Origin: Hyphomonadaceae bacterium | GTDB taxonomy: Bacteria; Pseudomonadota; Alphaproteobacteria; Caulobacterales; Aquidulcibacteraceae | Length of the DNA: 64,000 bases | NCBI GenBank assembly: GCA_009773395.1 | Contig: WRPI01000001.1 | Span: 434,001 to 498,000, forward strand | Direction of reading: 5' to 3' | In this document: piece by piece, positions 42,591 to 53,306 of the stretch | Layout: each line of letters opens with the position of its first letter | Position numbering within the stretch: the first letter of the stretch is position 1 | Notes under the pieces: generated by a model | Told to the model about the DNA's origin: nothing | The model's input: the letters and a program-made list of their open reading frames with translations, nothing else | Databases searched by the model: none | Made by a program: the position numbers and the translations under genes

Positions 42591-44027
42591 ATGAAAACCC
42601 TCGCAACACCAAAAACCCTATATGACAAAATATGGGACAGCCATTTTATTTGTGATACCGAAAATGGCGACAGCCTAATTTATATCGACCTTCACCTTAT
42701 TCACGAAGTAACCACGCCCCAGGCATTTGCAGGATTGGCCGCAAATCGCCGCGAAGTTGCTGCGCCACAACAAACATTGGCGGTTGCCGATCATAATACT
42801 CCAACCGAAAACCAAGCAGCAGGCGTTGATGCGGTGGAAGATGACGAAGCGAGGCTGCAACTACAAACACTTTCGCGAAATGTCGCCAAGCATAATATCG
42901 AATTTTTCCCGATGGGGCATGTCAACAATGGCATTGTGCATGTTGTTGGCCCAGAGCAAGGGCGAACTCAACCGTTTATGACCATTGTTTGCGGCGACAG
43001 CCATACTTCAACTCATGGCGCATTTGGCGCATTGGCGCACGGAATTGGCACGTCAGAAGTAGAACATGTTTTGGCAAGCCAGACTTTGCGCGCCCGCAAA
43101 ATGAAAAATATGGCAATTGTCGTCGAGGGCAGTTTGCAAAATGGTGTAAGCGCCAAAGACTTGGCTTTGGCAATAATTGCAAAAATTGGCACGGCAGGCG
43201 GAACTGGTGCAGTTATAGAATTTATGGGCTCAGCCATCAGAGAATTGTCAATGGAAGGCCGTATGACGCTTTGCAATATGGCAATCGAAGCCGGTGCTCG
43301 CGCTGGCCTGATTGGGGTTGATGAAAAAACAATTGGATATCTTGAAAATAGGCCATCGTCGCCAAAAGGCGATAATTGGGGCAAAGCCGTTGAATATTGG
43401 CGAGGAGCCATAAGTGATGAAGGCGCGAAGTTTGACATGACCTTCACCCTTGATGGCAACAAAATTAAACCAATGGTCACATGGGGAACCAGCCCCGAAC
43501 AAGCAATTGCAATTGACGAAGTCATTCCCGCGCGAAATACAATCTCGCAAATTGGGCTTGAAACTTTTGATAGGGCGCTCGATTATATGGACTTGCAGGC
43601 GGGCCAAAAAATTGCAAGCGTTGCAATCCAGCGGGTGTTTATTGGCTCTTGCACCAATTCGCGGATTGAAGATTTACGCGAAGCGGCCAGTGTTGCTCGT
43701 GGGCAAAAAGTAGCGCCATCAGTTCGCGCCATGGTAGTGCCAGGATCGGGGCTAGTAAAATTACAAGCCGAGGCCGAAGGATTGGCAGATATATTCATTG
43801 AAGCTGGATTTGAATGGCGCGAACCTGGCTGTTCGATGTGTTTAGGAATGAACCCTGATAAATTGGGGCCAAAGGAGCGCTGTGCTTCAACATCAAATCG
43901 CAATTTTGAAGGAAGGCAAGGGCGCGGTGGCCGCACCCATTTGGTTTCACCGCGAATGGCAGCTTGGGCGGCGATTAAAGGTGAGCTGTTCGATTATCGC
44001 CCAGGGTTGGCCCGCGCTGTCGATTGA
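42591..44027 (+). CDS. leuC: 3-isopropylmalate dehydratase large subunit
   Basis: Aconitase-family [4Fe-4S] subunit of isopropylmalate isomerase, 478 residues. It has [11 protein letters not shown]-like ([12 protein letters not shown]), [24 protein letters not shown] (in part), and the cluster cysteines in [17 protein letters not shown] and [13 protein letters not shown] 42591 is used; a TTG 18 bases upstream is less likely. The 3' end overlaps the convergent M14 peptidase coding sequence by 34 bases. Its partner leuD is 7.3 kb away. Confidence 0.96.
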   Translation: MKTLATPKTLYDKIWDSHFICDTENGDSLIYIDLHLIHEVTTPQAFAGLAANRREVAAPQQTLAVADHNTPTENQAAGVDAVEDDEARLQLQTLSRNVAKHNIEFFPMGHVNNGIVHVVGPEQGRTQPFMTIVCGDSHTSTHGAFGALAHGIGTSEVEHVLASQTLRARKMKNMAIVVEGSLQNGVSAKDLALAIIAKIGTAGGTGAVIEFMGSAIRELSMEGRMTLCNMAIEAGARAGLIGVDEKTIGYLENRPSSPKGDNWGKAVEYWRGAISDEGAKFDMTFTLDGNKIKPMVTWGTSPEQAIAIDEVIPARNTISQIGLETFDRALDYMDLQAGQKIASVAIQRVFIGSCTNSRIEDLREAASVARGQKVAPSVRAMVVPGSGLVKLQAEAEGLADIFIEAGFEWREPGCSMCLGMNPDKLGPKERCASTSNRNFEGRQGRGGRTHLVSPRMAAWAAIKGELFDYRPGLARAVD

Positions 44028-46720
44028 ACAATTGCATTTAGCAAAAGCCCATTAAGCCCGTCGCTGTGGGCGCGATAGGTTAGATCCGAATTGATGCCGA
44101 TAACAAAGCCACGACCTCTTGGTTGCACCATTGCATAGGGTTTAAGCGCCATTTGCTCTTGATTGGCTTCCCAAACCACACCGCTTGCGACCAAATTCGG
44201 TTTTGACGAAAATAACAGAGGATTGGCACCATTTGCTCGATTTAATGGGCGGAAAATGTCGGAGCCTTGATACATGACATAAAGATTTGCGGGCAAGCCT
44301 TGCGTAAGCCAATGCGGTTCTGAAGTTTCTACCCGAACGATTGCACCATCGACAGAAATTGGATCCGCGGCATCTTCTTTAATAGTGTTTTCATACTCGC
44401 TTTTGTCGCTTATGCTGGTTCCAGCGACTGTAGCGCTGGTTTCACGTGAACGAGCTTCGCCACTGGGCGTTGCAGTTTCGCGGCGCGTTGCCAATAATTC
44501 CACGTTGGGCGCTGCTAGAAAGCGGGTCGCGCCACCAAGCGCAATAATAGTTCCACCATTCTGCACATAGGCTTTTAGATTGCTGATGCCGTCTTCACCG
44601 AGCATGGTTAAATAACCCGCATTTGTGTCGGGTAAAATTAAAACATCGAACCTTGCCATCGAAGCGCTTCGCAAGTTTCGGGTTCTTATTGGGGTAACAT
44701 TAAAGCCGATATTGCGCTCGATAACGAAGCGAGTATTGCCCGCAGAATATGGATCTGTCGGCGCGTCCCAAGCAATTGCGATTCGTGGAAGCCGCAACTT
44801 TACTGCCTTAGGTGAGCCAAGGCTTGGGCCATTTGTGACCCAAGAATCATCAAAACCAACAATATTCGCGCCTGATTGATTGGCCAAAAGTGCGACTTTA
44901 CCGCCAAGCCCATCGGAATTTTCGCTGTTCAAAAGAACAATTGAACCAGCAGGATAGGTTTTTCCTTCGAGAGTGAAAGCCTCTTCGAGCGCCCGCATTT
45001 TAAGGCCGTTCCTCAAAGCTAAAGCCTCAAAACGAATATAAGCGGCACTTCCAGAAGCGACAACATACCCGACTTTTGCAGCAGGGTTCAGCACATTCCC
45101 GCGCAAACCTGATTGCGGGGTTACTATATTGGTCGCGACCTGTGGGTTGGCGTTGCAATTTGCAACAGTGACATTAAACATCAACGGCAAAGACCATGCC
45201 GTTACGTCGTAAATTTCATCTTCAAGGCCACGGTTGCGCCTATCTTGTTGCCTCGCGATAAAATCTCTATCGAGCGCGACATTTCTATCAAGCAAATTTC
45301 TAATTAGACGTGAGCTTGGCTGTGCCCCCGAGACAATATAAGATCCAGCGCCATAATTATTCCCACAAGCATTAAAACTGCCGTTCGCAACTTTCACATC
45401 AATTCCTTGGCGAACCATAAGCTGTGCCAATTTATCGGCGCTTGCTTGATCGCTTTGGATTGGTATAAAATAATTGCCAGCGCTTTGGCCTTCGCTAATT
45501 GCTGTGCGTCGGAACTCATAAAAACTGCGCAAAAATTGCTGGCGATCGCGTGCGCCAACTTCAATGGTGGACATTGCCGCAACGAAATGGTGGTGAACCG
45601 TGTCGCGATAAGTCAAAACATTGCCATCACGACCGCGTGAGCGAAGCCCGCGCGAGGATCCTTGCTCATAAGTTAAAGCAATTGTGCCTTGCGCCGTTGG
45701 CCAGCCATCGCCATAGCCCGGGTAAAAGCCGTCAAATATTTCGCGTGTAAAATAATTAAAGCCAAAATTATCAAACCAACGGGCATTATTGCGCCCAATG
45801 CTGGCTCTCAATGCCCTTTGCCCCGCAGTGTGAAACGGGTTTATTGGATCGGCCTCTGGCGGGAAGAAGAAAGTTTCATCACGGCTCATTTCATGGGCAT
45901 CAACCAAAATTGTTGGATACCATTGCAAATATGCCGCTACATGCCCTTGGGTTTCGGGCTGGGTTAGTGAAATCCAGTCGCGATTAAGGTCAAAATTATA
46001 GTGGTTCATGCGCCCACCTGGCCAAGGCTGGTCGCGCTCCGCCGCTAGTTCATCGGCATCAGCTTCAAGGCCAATTGCTTGTTCATTATTGGCCAAAACC
46101 CGCGCGCGACCGTCAGGGTTTTGGCTTGGAACAATTATTGTAAGGCTGTTTTGCCTTATGTTTGCCATACGATTATCGCCGCGACTTGCCAATAAATGAT
46201 AGGCAACCATCATTGAGCTATCGGCAGGGCTAATTTCATCGCCATGCACAGAATTTGCAAGCCAAATGATTGTCGGTTGCGCTGCGATAATCGCATCTGA
46301 TTGGGCTGGCGTTGTGCGCCGTGGATCCGCCAATGCCAGCGAATTCGCTTTGATTGCATCAAGATTGCGAATTTGCTCTGGCGTGCCAATTGCCACATAA
46401 ATCAAGCGCCGGTTTTGCCATGTGCGACCATAATCAAATATTTTCACGCGCTCTGGCAGGGCGGTTTGCAATGCTTCGAAATAGCGAATAATTTCGGAAG
46501 GCGGCGTTATACGCTCACCAATATCATAACCAAGAACGCTTCTTGGTGTGGGAATCGTGGGGTCATAATCTGCATTTGGCCACATTAAATCGGGGGCAGC
46601 GGCAATTGGTGGCTCCGTGGTTTGCGCCATCGCGATATTGGGTAATGACTGAATATAAAGCGCGCATATGGCAACCATACCGACGCTTAGTTGTTTGAAA
46701 TGCCTAAATCGATTTGTCAA
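43994..46720 (-). CDS. Secreted M14 family zinc carboxypeptidase
   Basis: Large exported metallopeptidase of 908 residues. A signal peptide (about 14-32, ending AMA) is followed by the M14 catalytic domain: zinc-binding His and Glu in [14 protein letters not shown] (about 158-164), [18 protein letters not shown] with substrate-binding Asn-Arg, and the later VDAHEM. The C-terminal 400 residues include a Rossmann-like, GATase1-type region ([15 protein letters not shown]) common in large M14 homologues. Likely role is degrading extracellular or periplasmic peptides. It overlaps leuC by 34 bases at the 3' ends. Confidence 0.88.
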   Translation of the reverse strand: MTNRFRHFKQLSVGMVAICALYIQSLPNIAMAQTTEPPIAAAPDLMWPNADYDPTIPTPRSVLGYDIGERITPPSEIIRYFEALQTALPERVKIFDYGRTWQNRRLIYVAIGTPEQIRNLDAIKANSLALADPRRTTPAQSDAIIAAQPTIIWLANSVHGDEISPADSSMMVAYHLLASRGDNRMANIRQNSLTIIVPSQNPDGRARVLANNEQAIGLEADADELAAERDQPWPGGRMNHYNFDLNRDWISLTQPETQGHVAAYLQWYPTILVDAHEMSRDETFFFPPEADPINPFHTAGQRALRASIGRNNARWFDNFGFNYFTREIFDGFYPGYGDGWPTAQGTIALTYEQGSSRGLRSRGRDGNVLTYRDTVHHHFVAAMSTIEVGARDRQQFLRSFYEFRRTAISEGQSAGNYFIPIQSDQASADKLAQLMVRQGIDVKVANGSFNACGNNYGAGSYIVSGAQPSSRLIRNLLDRNVALDRDFIARQQDRRNRGLEDEIYDVTAWSLPLMFNVTVANCNANPQVATNIVTPQSGLRGNVLNPAAKVGYVVASGSAAYIRFEALALRNGLKMRALEEAFTLEGKTYPAGSIVLLNSENSDGLGGKVALLANQSGANIVGFDDSWVTNGPSLGSPKAVKLRLPRIAIAWDAPTDPYSAGNTRFVIERNIGFNVTPIRTRNLRSASMARFDVLILPDTNAGYLTMLGEDGISNLKAYVQNGGTIIALGGATRFLAAPNVELLATRRETATPSGEARSRETSATVAGTSISDKSEYENTIKEDAADPISVDGAIVRVETSEPHWLTQGLPANLYVMYQGSDIFRPLNRANGANPLLFSSKPNLVASGVVWEANQEQMALKPYAMVQPRGRGFVIGINSDLTYRAHSDGLNGLLLNAIVQSTARANPGR

Positions 46721-46807
46721 AACCCCAATCCCCTAAAGATACGAAGTTGTTGCATCACGAAAAGGTTAAATCAAGACTAGATTACTTCAAAAGGGAAAAC
46801 GCTACTC

Positions 46808-47353
46808 TCAATCTTGCGTCTTCAAATATTCAAGATGCCTCTCAACGCCTTCGACAATCAAATTCTTCGCAAAAGCCGAATCATGCCAGCCGCCGAGTTT
46901 GGTCCATTTTCCAGGCTCCAAATCCTTGTAATGGGTGAAAAAATGCTCAATTTGTGCGAGTTGTATTGCTGGTAAGTCGGTATATTCGTCGATGCCGCTA
47001 TAAAAAGCGGTTAGACGCGGAACCGGGACGGCGATGATTTTTTCATCAATTCCCGCTTGGTCTTCCATCATTAAAACCCCAACAGGCTTAACCCGCAAAA
47101 CACAGCCAGGAATTAGTGGTCGCCTGCCGATGCATAAAACATCCACAGGGTCGCCATCGCCCGATAAAGTGCCAGGGATAAAACCGTAATTGGTGGGATA
47201 GCGCATCGGGGTATATAGGAACCTATCGACGAACATTGCACCAGAAGCCTTGTCAATTTCGTATTTTATTGGCTCGCCACCAAGCGGAACTTCAATAATT
47301 ACATTGACTTCGTTTGGTACGTCGGCGCCAACTGGTATTTTGGTTATGTCCAT
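46808..47353 (-). CDS. ppa: Inorganic pyrophosphatase
   Basis: Family I soluble pyrophosphatase of 181 residues, hydrolysing PPi to drive biosynthesis. It has [18 protein letters not shown], the [23 protein letters not shown] signature region (in part, metal-binding Asp residues), and KVIAVP-like [10 protein letters not shown]. It is alone between the M14 gene and the repeat copy E; 47354-47502 upstream contains its promoter region and a 20-base sequence similar to one at about 40974. Confidence 0.96.
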   Translation of the reverse strand: MDITKIPVGADVPNEVNVIIEVPLGGEPIKYEIDKASGAMFVDRFLYTPMRYPTNYGFIPGTLSGDGDPVDVLCIGRRPLIPGCVLRVKPVGVLMMEDQAGIDEKIIAVPVPRLTAFYSGIDEYTDLPAIQLAQIEHFFTHYKDLEPGKWTKLGGWHDSAFAKNLIVEGVERHLEYLKTQD

Positions 47354-47502
47354 AAACTTTCTCCGCTTTTATTGCTCGGGTGAATACACTGTCTGGTAAA
47401 AAGAAGCACGAAAAAAGACTTCACAAAATCCAAAGTGCGGTAATTAACATAAAGCAATGCCCGAAAAGTGCTAAACGGTTTTTGGAAAGAGCTAAGGCTT
47501 AG

Positions 47503-47683
47503 GAAGGGTTTTTGGTGAAAACTGTGTTTTAACAAAAACCCTTCATATATGATCTTGCCGCCCCGAGTGCTTGTCAAGGGGTGGCTTCGCCATGCTAGCA
47601 CTTCGCCCCTTGACAAGCACTCGGGGCGGCTTTCACCATTGATACCAAGTTTTTTGAAGCTAAAAGGTTCACCAAAACTTGGT
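47503..47683. repeat. Three-hairpin repeat, copy E (different sequence family, same layout)
   Basis: Hairpin 1 (47503-47544) has arms GAAGGGTTTTTG / CAAAAACCCTTC. The central hairpin (47557-47630) has a perfect 25-bp stem starting GCCGCCCCGAG and ending in GTCAAGGGG, with a loop of its own. Hairpin 3 (47644-47683) has arms ACCAAG / CTTGGT. Only the layout and the inner GTCAAG/CTTGAC are shared with copies A-D. It lies between ppa and the RND permease gene (gap 47354-47793). Confidence 0.84.
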
Positions 47684-47793
47684 CATGTCTCTTTTCAAAT
47701 TGTACCAAATCGACAGGTCTTTTTTGAATAAACCAGTGAATATAGGTGATTTTATAGCCTCGACATCAGTATTCAGTCGGCTATAGCCGCTGC

Positions 47794-50700
47794 CTATTCC
47801 GCAGGTAAACCCGCTTTCAACCGTCTTTCATGCTCTGCTCTAATTGCGACCAATCGGTCTTCTTCAGAAACACTCGAAACGCCGCCAAATAGCCGTTTTA
47901 TCCAATGGTCCAAATCATCAACAATTGTGTATACAGCAGGAACAAAAACCAAGCTCAGCGCAGTTGATAAAGCCAACCCGCCAATTACCGCAATTGCCAT
48001 ACCTTGCCTGAATGCACCAGGGCCAGCGGAGGTTAGGGCGTTGGGTATCATACCCGCAATCATTGCAATTGAAGTCATAATGATGGGGCGTGAGCGTTTG
48101 CGAGCCGCGTCAATCAATGCTTCATAACGCCCCATTCCATGGGCGATGGATTCAACCGCAAAGTCCACCAGCAAAATTGAGTTTTTGGTAGCAATACCAA
48201 TCAGCATCAAAAGCCCAATAAAGACTGGTATGGATAAAGGTTGCTGCACCAAGAATAACCCTAAAAATGCCCCCGCAGGCGCGAGAACAATAACTGAAAC
48301 AATGGTAATTGGTTGCAAGAAATCTTTAAACAAAAGCACAAGAACGCAATAAACCAAAAACACACCCAAAAGAATTGCGCTCAAAAACTGACTTACCATA
48401 TCACCTAATTCTTCGGCGTCACCAGATTCCTTAATTATGACGCCGGGGCCTGGGTTCTTGTAAAAATCCAAATTTTTCAATTCGTCAAAAGCCGGGCCAA
48501 GTTCATAACCATCGGCAAGACCCGAAGATACTGACACTACTCTTTGACGATTTTCACGTGAAATCCGCGCTTGCCCGCCGCCGTATGTGACTTCGGCAAC
48601 AGCATCCAAAGGCACAGTTCCGCCACTCATGGTCGGGACGCGCAATGCCCTTATGCTTTCAATATCGGCACGATTTTCACGACCCAAGCGAACCAAAATC
48701 GGAATTTGCCGCTCGCCAGCATTAAACTTCGGCAAGTTCATTTCTACGTCCCCGGAAGTTGCAATTCGGGTTGCGTTCGCGATTTCATACACGCTTACCC
48801 CAAGCCTTGCCGCTTCTTCTCGGCGCGGCACCACATGGATTTCGGGCTTGGTAATATCCGCCGAGGAGCGTAAATCGACAACCCATTTAAGTTTGCGCAT
48901 TTCTTGAACCATGCGATCTGCGGCTGCATCAAGGGCTTGCGGGTTATCTGAAACCAAATTGATTGTGACTTGGCCACCGCCCGGTCCGCCACCGCCGCCA
49001 AATTGCGCACGGATTCCTGGGATTTGTGTGATTTGTGAACGCAAAGAGGCTTCATATTGTTTCTTGGTAACGTCACGATCTTTACGGTCAGTCATAGTTA
49101 TGAAATAGCGCGCACCAGTCAAATCACCGCGCAAAGACTGAACCACATGTTTGGTCCCTTGCTCATTGGCAACTATAATCCCGACTTGACGCGCTGTAAT
49201 ATCCGCCTCATGCGGCGTAAGGCCGGGCGGTAAGTCGATGGAAACTTGCATAAAGCCATCATCAAGCTCTGGCATGAATGTTTTGGGCGTAAATACTGCT
49301 GCGCCCAACGAAACAACCATAACAACCATACCGATGCCAAAAGTTTTCCAGCGGTTTAGCAAAGCCCAATTGAGAACGCCTTCATACCAAATCATGGCTT
49401 TGCTTGGCCCTTTTTGTTCCTCAGTTTTTGGGTTCAAAAGGTATGCCGCCATCAATGGCGTGATTAGCCTAGCCACTAGAAGCGAGAACATCACCGCAAT
49501 TGCTACGGTTATGCCAAATGATTTGAAAAACTGGCCGACGATCCCGGTCATAAAACTAACTGGCACAAACACCGCCACGATTGTGAAAGTCGTTGCCACT
49601 ACCGCAAGGCCAATTTCGTCCGCCGCTTCTAAAGCAGCTTGAAATGGGGTTTTGCCCATTTGAATGTGGCGTTCAATATTTTCGATTTCAACAATTGCGT
49701 CATCAACCAAAATCCCTGCCACCAAACCTAGCGCAAGCAAGGTCACGCCATTTAGGGTGAAACCCAACAAATCCATGAAGTAAAAAGTCGGAATAGTTGA
49801 TAGCGGAATTGCGACTGCCGCCAAAAACGTCGCTCGCCCTTCTTTTCTGGCAATCGCAAATATCGCAATTACCAATGTGAAAAGCGCTAAAATCACCACT
49901 TCACTAATATGTTGATGGGTCAATTTGCCAATAATATAGCCACCGCCAAAAAGGACAATACCGATAGCTGCCGCAGCTTTGAATATTACGCGCCAACCAC
50001 CCAAAAATATCGAGACAACTAAAGTCGCCAATAATGCGCCTTCGAACATCGATAAAAGCGATGAATCATAATCGGACTGCACATAATCGGCAGGCGTATA
50101 AGCGGGGTAAATTTCAATGCCGGGGTTTGCCTTGCTAAAATCAGCAAGTTTTTTTTGCACCAAACGATAAGTGCGCAATGCCGAGGCGGTTTTGGTTGAT
50201 TGAATTTCAAACATTGTAACTGGCGCATCATTGAGCCGTGAAACACTGGCCAAATCTGTGCCGCCATCGCGCACATCCGCGATATCGGACAGCTTTATCG
50301 CGCGCCCGCCACCAAGAATAATTGGGGTTTGCGCCAATTCTTCAACGGTTTTGGCTGAGCCAATGGTGCGAATAAGTTGCTGGCCTGAACCGGTTTCCGC
50401 CATGCCGCCGGGGATATCGGCGTTTTGCGCCCGCAATGCCCGCGAAACATCGGATACAGTTGCCCCAAAAGCATTAAGCCGCGCAGGGGAAACTTCAACG
50501 CTGATTTGGCGATTGGTTCCGCCAAAGCGATTAACCCGCCCTACGCCTTTTACACTAAGCAATTGGCGCGAGATTTCGCGGTCAATTAGCCATGATAAAT
50601 CTTGCGGCGACATGTTTGGCGCCCTAACCGCATATATACCAAGTGGATCCTGATCATTAAAATCAAAACGCTGGACAATTGGTTCCATAATGCCATCGGG

Positions 50701-51060
50701 TAATTCTGAACGAACTTGCGCCACCGCCGCCCTTGCATCATCGACTGCTTTTGAAATATCAGTGCCAATTTGCAATTCCACAAATGTTTCAGAATTTCCA
50801 GTTCGCGCGGTTGAATTTACTTTCTTAACGCCTTCAATGCCAGCCAAAGCCCCTTCTATTTTTATGGTAATTTGGTTTTCAATTTCGGCAGGTGCGGCAC
50901 CCGGTTGTGAAACCACAACCACAAAAGCCGGAAAGCTAATTTCAGGATTTGAATTAATCGGGAGCTTAAAAAATGCACCCATACCCATAATGGTGAGAAT
51001 AAAAAACAACACCACTGGTGGAATTGGGTTCTTAATCGCCCAAGAAGAAATATTGCGCAT
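47794..51060 (-). CDS. RND efflux permease (HAE1/AcrB family)
   Basis: Inner-membrane proton-driven multidrug exporter of 1088 residues. Twelve transmembrane helices are implied, with two large periplasmic loops. Recognisable segments are [13 protein letters not shown] near the N-terminus, the GVKKVNS pore-domain start, helix 4 with [21 protein letters not shown] (in part; the proton-relay Asp pair in DDA), and the second-half [20 protein letters not shown]. It is about 40 residues longer than AcrB. It lies ten bases downstream of the adaptor gene. A core parS-like TTTCACGTGAAA at 48552-48563 is probably coincidental. Confidence 0.95.
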   Translation of the reverse strand: MRNISSWAIKNPIPPVVLFFILTIMGMGAFFKLPINSNPEISFPAFVVVVSQPGAAPAEIENQITIKIEGALAGIEGVKKVNSTARTGNSETFVELQIGTDISKAVDDARAAVAQVRSELPDGIMEPIVQRFDFNDQDPLGIYAVRAPNMSPQDLSWLIDREISRQLLSVKGVGRVNRFGGTNRQISVEVSPARLNAFGATVSDVSRALRAQNADIPGGMAETGSGQQLIRTIGSAKTVEELAQTPIILGGGRAIKLSDIADVRDGGTDLASVSRLNDAPVTMFEIQSTKTASALRTYRLVQKKLADFSKANPGIEIYPAYTPADYVQSDYDSSLLSMFEGALLATLVVSIFLGGWRVIFKAAAAIGIVLFGGGYIIGKLTHQHISEVVILALFTLVIAIFAIARKEGRATFLAAVAIPLSTIPTFYFMDLLGFTLNGVTLLALGLVAGILVDDAIVEIENIERHIQMGKTPFQAALEAADEIGLAVVATTFTIVAVFVPVSFMTGIVGQFFKSFGITVAIAVMFSLLVARLITPLMAAYLLNPKTEEQKGPSKAMIWYEGVLNWALLNRWKTFGIGMVVMVVSLGAAVFTPKTFMPELDDGFMQVSIDLPPGLTPHEADITARQVGIIVANEQGTKHVVQSLRGDLTGARYFITMTDRKDRDVTKKQYEASLRSQITQIPGIRAQFGGGGGPGGGQVTINLVSDNPQALDAAADRMVQEMRKLKWVVDLRSSADITKPEIHVVPRREEAARLGVSVYEIANATRIATSGDVEMNLPKFNAGERQIPILVRLGRENRADIESIRALRVPTMSGGTVPLDAVAEVTYGGGQARISRENRQRVVSVSSGLADGYELGPAFDELKNLDFYKNPGPGVIIKESGDAEELGDMVSQFLSAILLGVFLVYCVLVLLFKDFLQPITIVSVIVLAPAGAFLGLFLVQQPLSIPVFIGLLMLIGIATKNSILLVDFAVESIAHGMGRYEALIDAARKRSRPIIMTSIAMIAGMIPNALTSAGPGAFRQGMAIAVIGGLALSTALSLVFVPAVYTIVDDLDHWIKRLFGGVSSVSEEDRLVAIRAEHERRLKAGLPAE

Positions 51061-51069
51061 TTCGCCCTC

Positions 51070-52473
51070 TTATTTCTTATTTTGTGGCGCAGCCACTGTT
51101 GGTGTTGGCCGTGCAGCAGGAACAGCCCCGCGAACCGGAGTTCTTGTTGGCGCAATTTTTTCGTTTTCAGCAAGGAAAGATGCGCCCGCCGTCACAATCC
51201 ATGAACCGACAGCTGGGCCAGTTAATAATTCCACCATATCGCCGTTACGACTACCGATGGTAATTTTTTGCTTAGTAACACTATTATCGGGGCGCATTAC
51301 GAACACCGAAGCACCGTCTTTATCATACAGAATGCCAGCGGCAGGTAGCGCGCTTACTCGTCTTGTGCTGCCATTGGCGACACCATTCAAAAAGACGCCA
51401 GAACCAATTGCAGATGAAGGTTCAAGCGTGAATCTTGCGATGCCTGTATGTTTTTGCGGGTCAATTTGCGCTGGTAATCGCCGTAGATTGCCACCGACAT
51501 AAGAACCATCGGGTGCGCGAAATTGGGCGCGCATTCCGATGCTAAGGCGCGAAATATCGGCTTCCGAGGTTTCGGCGGCAACCTCGAGCGCGCCATTTGA
51601 AGTTATTGTGAACATTGGCATACCAGTTGCGCCAGCAATTTCGCCAACCGAAACATTGCGGGCAGTAACAAGGCCACCGACAGGGGATGTAATTAAGCCG
51701 CCATTTTGCCGCGAATTTGATTGCGCTTGTTGCGCAATTGCTACCCGCAAATCTGCCTGCGCCGCAGCTAATCTTGCTTGTGCTGCTGAAAGCCCTTGCC
51801 GCCTTGATTGCATAATGGCGTTCATGTCGCCGCGTGCCGAATTAAGCCGTGCTTGGGCGGATTCCATTTGGTGTCTGCGCCGTTCAATTTCTTCGCGTGA
51901 CAATGCACCAACATCATTGGTCGCCAATGCGCGTTCATATTGCGAGCGTGCCTCGGCGGCTGCAATTTCGGCGGCATCAATTGAAAGCGCGGATTCGCGT
52001 GGCCCACTGCTGCTGCGGTTAAGCACTTCACGGGCGCTAGTTACAGAAACTTGGGCTTCTGCAAGTGAAGTTTGGGCGCGGCGAACTTGGGCCGCCAATA
52101 ATTCACTATCGGCGCCGATTTGCCTGCCATCAAGACGCGCCAAAGCCTGCCCCGCCCTAACATAATCGCCGGCATCAACCAATAATTGAACTACCCGTGC
52201 GCCAGATGAAGTTGGAAAAATTCTCGCTTCTTGAATTGCCTGCACTCGGCCCGCAACAATGATTGTTGGGGTAAAGTCGGTTTGCACGATTTGCGCAATT
52301 GACACCGCCTGCGGCGAACGCCCAGGGCCTTTTTTCTTATTTGATTCCTTTTTTTCAACTGATTCTTTTTTTGCTTTTTCGGTACCAGTTTTTGAACAAG
52401 CATTAAAAGAAAAAACCGAAACTAGCGCCAAAAGTGAAACCGCTATTTTGAACTTATTGTTATTTTTTCTCAT
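51070..52473 (-). CDS. RND efflux periplasmic adaptor (membrane fusion protein)
   Basis: AcrA/MexA-type adaptor of 467 residues linking the permease to the outer-membrane channel. The signal region ends SFNACSK, a weak lipobox with Cys at about 26. A Lys-rich linker is followed by the beta-barrel/lipoyl start (GRVQAIQEARIFPTSSG), a long helical hairpin (about 130-260, with AARSQYERAL and SAQARLNSARGDM), then lipoyl return (NGGLITSPVGGLVTARNVSVGEIAG in part) and membrane-proximal domain. It lies between the TetR gene and the permease gene, all on the minus strand. Confidence 0.93.
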   Translation of the reverse strand: MRKNNNKFKIAVSLLALVSVFSFNACSKTGTEKAKKESVEKKESNKKKGPGRSPQAVSIAQIVQTDFTPTIIVAGRVQAIQEARIFPTSSGARVVQLLVDAGDYVRAGQALARLDGRQIGADSELLAAQVRRAQTSLAEAQVSVTSAREVLNRSSSGPRESALSIDAAEIAAAEARSQYERALATNDVGALSREEIERRRHQMESAQARLNSARGDMNAIMQSRRQGLSAAQARLAAAQADLRVAIAQQAQSNSRQNGGLITSPVGGLVTARNVSVGEIAGATGMPMFTITSNGALEVAAETSEADISRLSIGMRAQFRAPDGSYVGGNLRRLPAQIDPQKHTGIARFTLEPSSAIGSGVFLNGVANGSTRRVSALPAAGILYDKDGASVFVMRPDNSVTKQKITIGSRNGDMVELLTGPAVGSWIVTAGASFLAENEKIAPTRTPVRGAVPAARPTPTVAAPQNKK

Positions 52474-52482
52474 GGGAATCTC

Positions 52483-53124
52483 TCAGGCTCGGTTCTTTAT
52501 TTGGGATTGGGTTTGGCTTTTAGGGCTTAAATAACGCTGGCAAAAATTTTTCAACCATCGGCTTGCTTCAATATTGCTAACATCGCCGCAAAACGCCATG
52601 CGCAGCACCATACCGTCAACAGAGGCCATAATCATGGTCGCTGCTTCGGCAATATTAAGGCTCTCATCAATATGCCGCAATTTTTGGCCGCATTCCAAAA
52701 TCGCGCAAAAATGACTATGTAAATCCATATAAGCGCGCGAACAGCTTTCGGCGAAAATCGGGTTGCGCATGGCTTCTGAAATCAGCTCCGCTGCCATTGC
52801 GCCTTGTTCTTTGGTGCAATAATTTGTCACAACGTCGTCAAGCAATTTATCCATAGTTTGAAAAAAATCTGCGCCGTTTTGAATTTCGCTAAGCGCCGAT
52901 TTGAATGATTGCATGGCACGGAATTGATCGTCTTCAGCCATAGCCGCAATAATTGATTCTTTGGAATCGAAATAGCGATAAAGCGCGCCCGGGCTAATGC
53001 TGGCTTTGGCGCAAATCTCGGCCATGGTGGTTGAGTGAAAACCACGCTGCTCGAAACATATTTTTGCTGCTTCGACTATTTCCCTTTTTCTAATTTCGAC
53101 CTTTTGAGGGTTGACTGTGCGCAC
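52483..53124 (-). CDS. TetR/AcrR family transcriptional repressor
   Basis: Repressor of 213 residues with the TetR N-terminal helix-turn-helix: RKREIVEAAKICFEQRGFHSTTMAEICAKASISPGALYRYF (shown only by ends; about 12-52). The ligand-binding C-terminal domain is divergent, as usual. It heads the tetR-adaptor-permease operon, nine bases before the adaptor, and is divergent from the outer-membrane channel gene. A perfect dyad operator candidate lies 19 bases upstream of its start, so it probably represses both itself and the efflux genes. Confidence 0.93.
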   Translation of the reverse strand: MRTVNPQKVEIRKREIVEAAKICFEQRGFHSTTMAEICAKASISPGALYRYFDSKESIIAAMAEDDQFRAMQSFKSALSEIQNGADFFQTMDKLLDDVVTNYCTKEQGAMAAELISEAMRNPIFAESCSRAYMDLHSHFCAILECGQKLRHIDESLNIAEAATMIMASVDGMVLRMAFCGDVSNIEASRWLKNFCQRYLSPKSQTQSQIKNRA

Positions 53125-53142
53125 GATTGCCCCTATTCATAA

Positions 53143-53156
53143 AACGAACATTCGTT
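53143..53156. promoter_or_regulatory. Candidate TetR operator in the divergent efflux promoter
   Basis: AACGAA-CA-TTCGTT is a perfect 6-bp dyad with a two-base centre, 19 bases before the repressor start and about 150 before the divergent channel gene. Similar GAACG/CGTTC dyads are typical of AcrR-like operators. Regulation of both promoters by the adjacent TetR protein is inferred. Confidence 0.6.
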
Positions 53157-53306
53157 CTCTTTATTGTTATCTGTGATTTGGGTCAAGGGTTTTTTGGTTG
53201 TTTTTGCATTGGTATTTAAGCGAAAATTGCCATTACAAGCCTGACAAATCCATATAAGAGGCATGAAGTGATTGTGTGGCGCTTAATTTAATAGGACCTT
53301 GGAAAT

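Noticed and set aside
44438-44453. Fourth parS site in the M14 peptidase gene
   Set aside because: Only 13 of 16 bases match and one side of the palindrome is broken; listed as a weak match, not a site.
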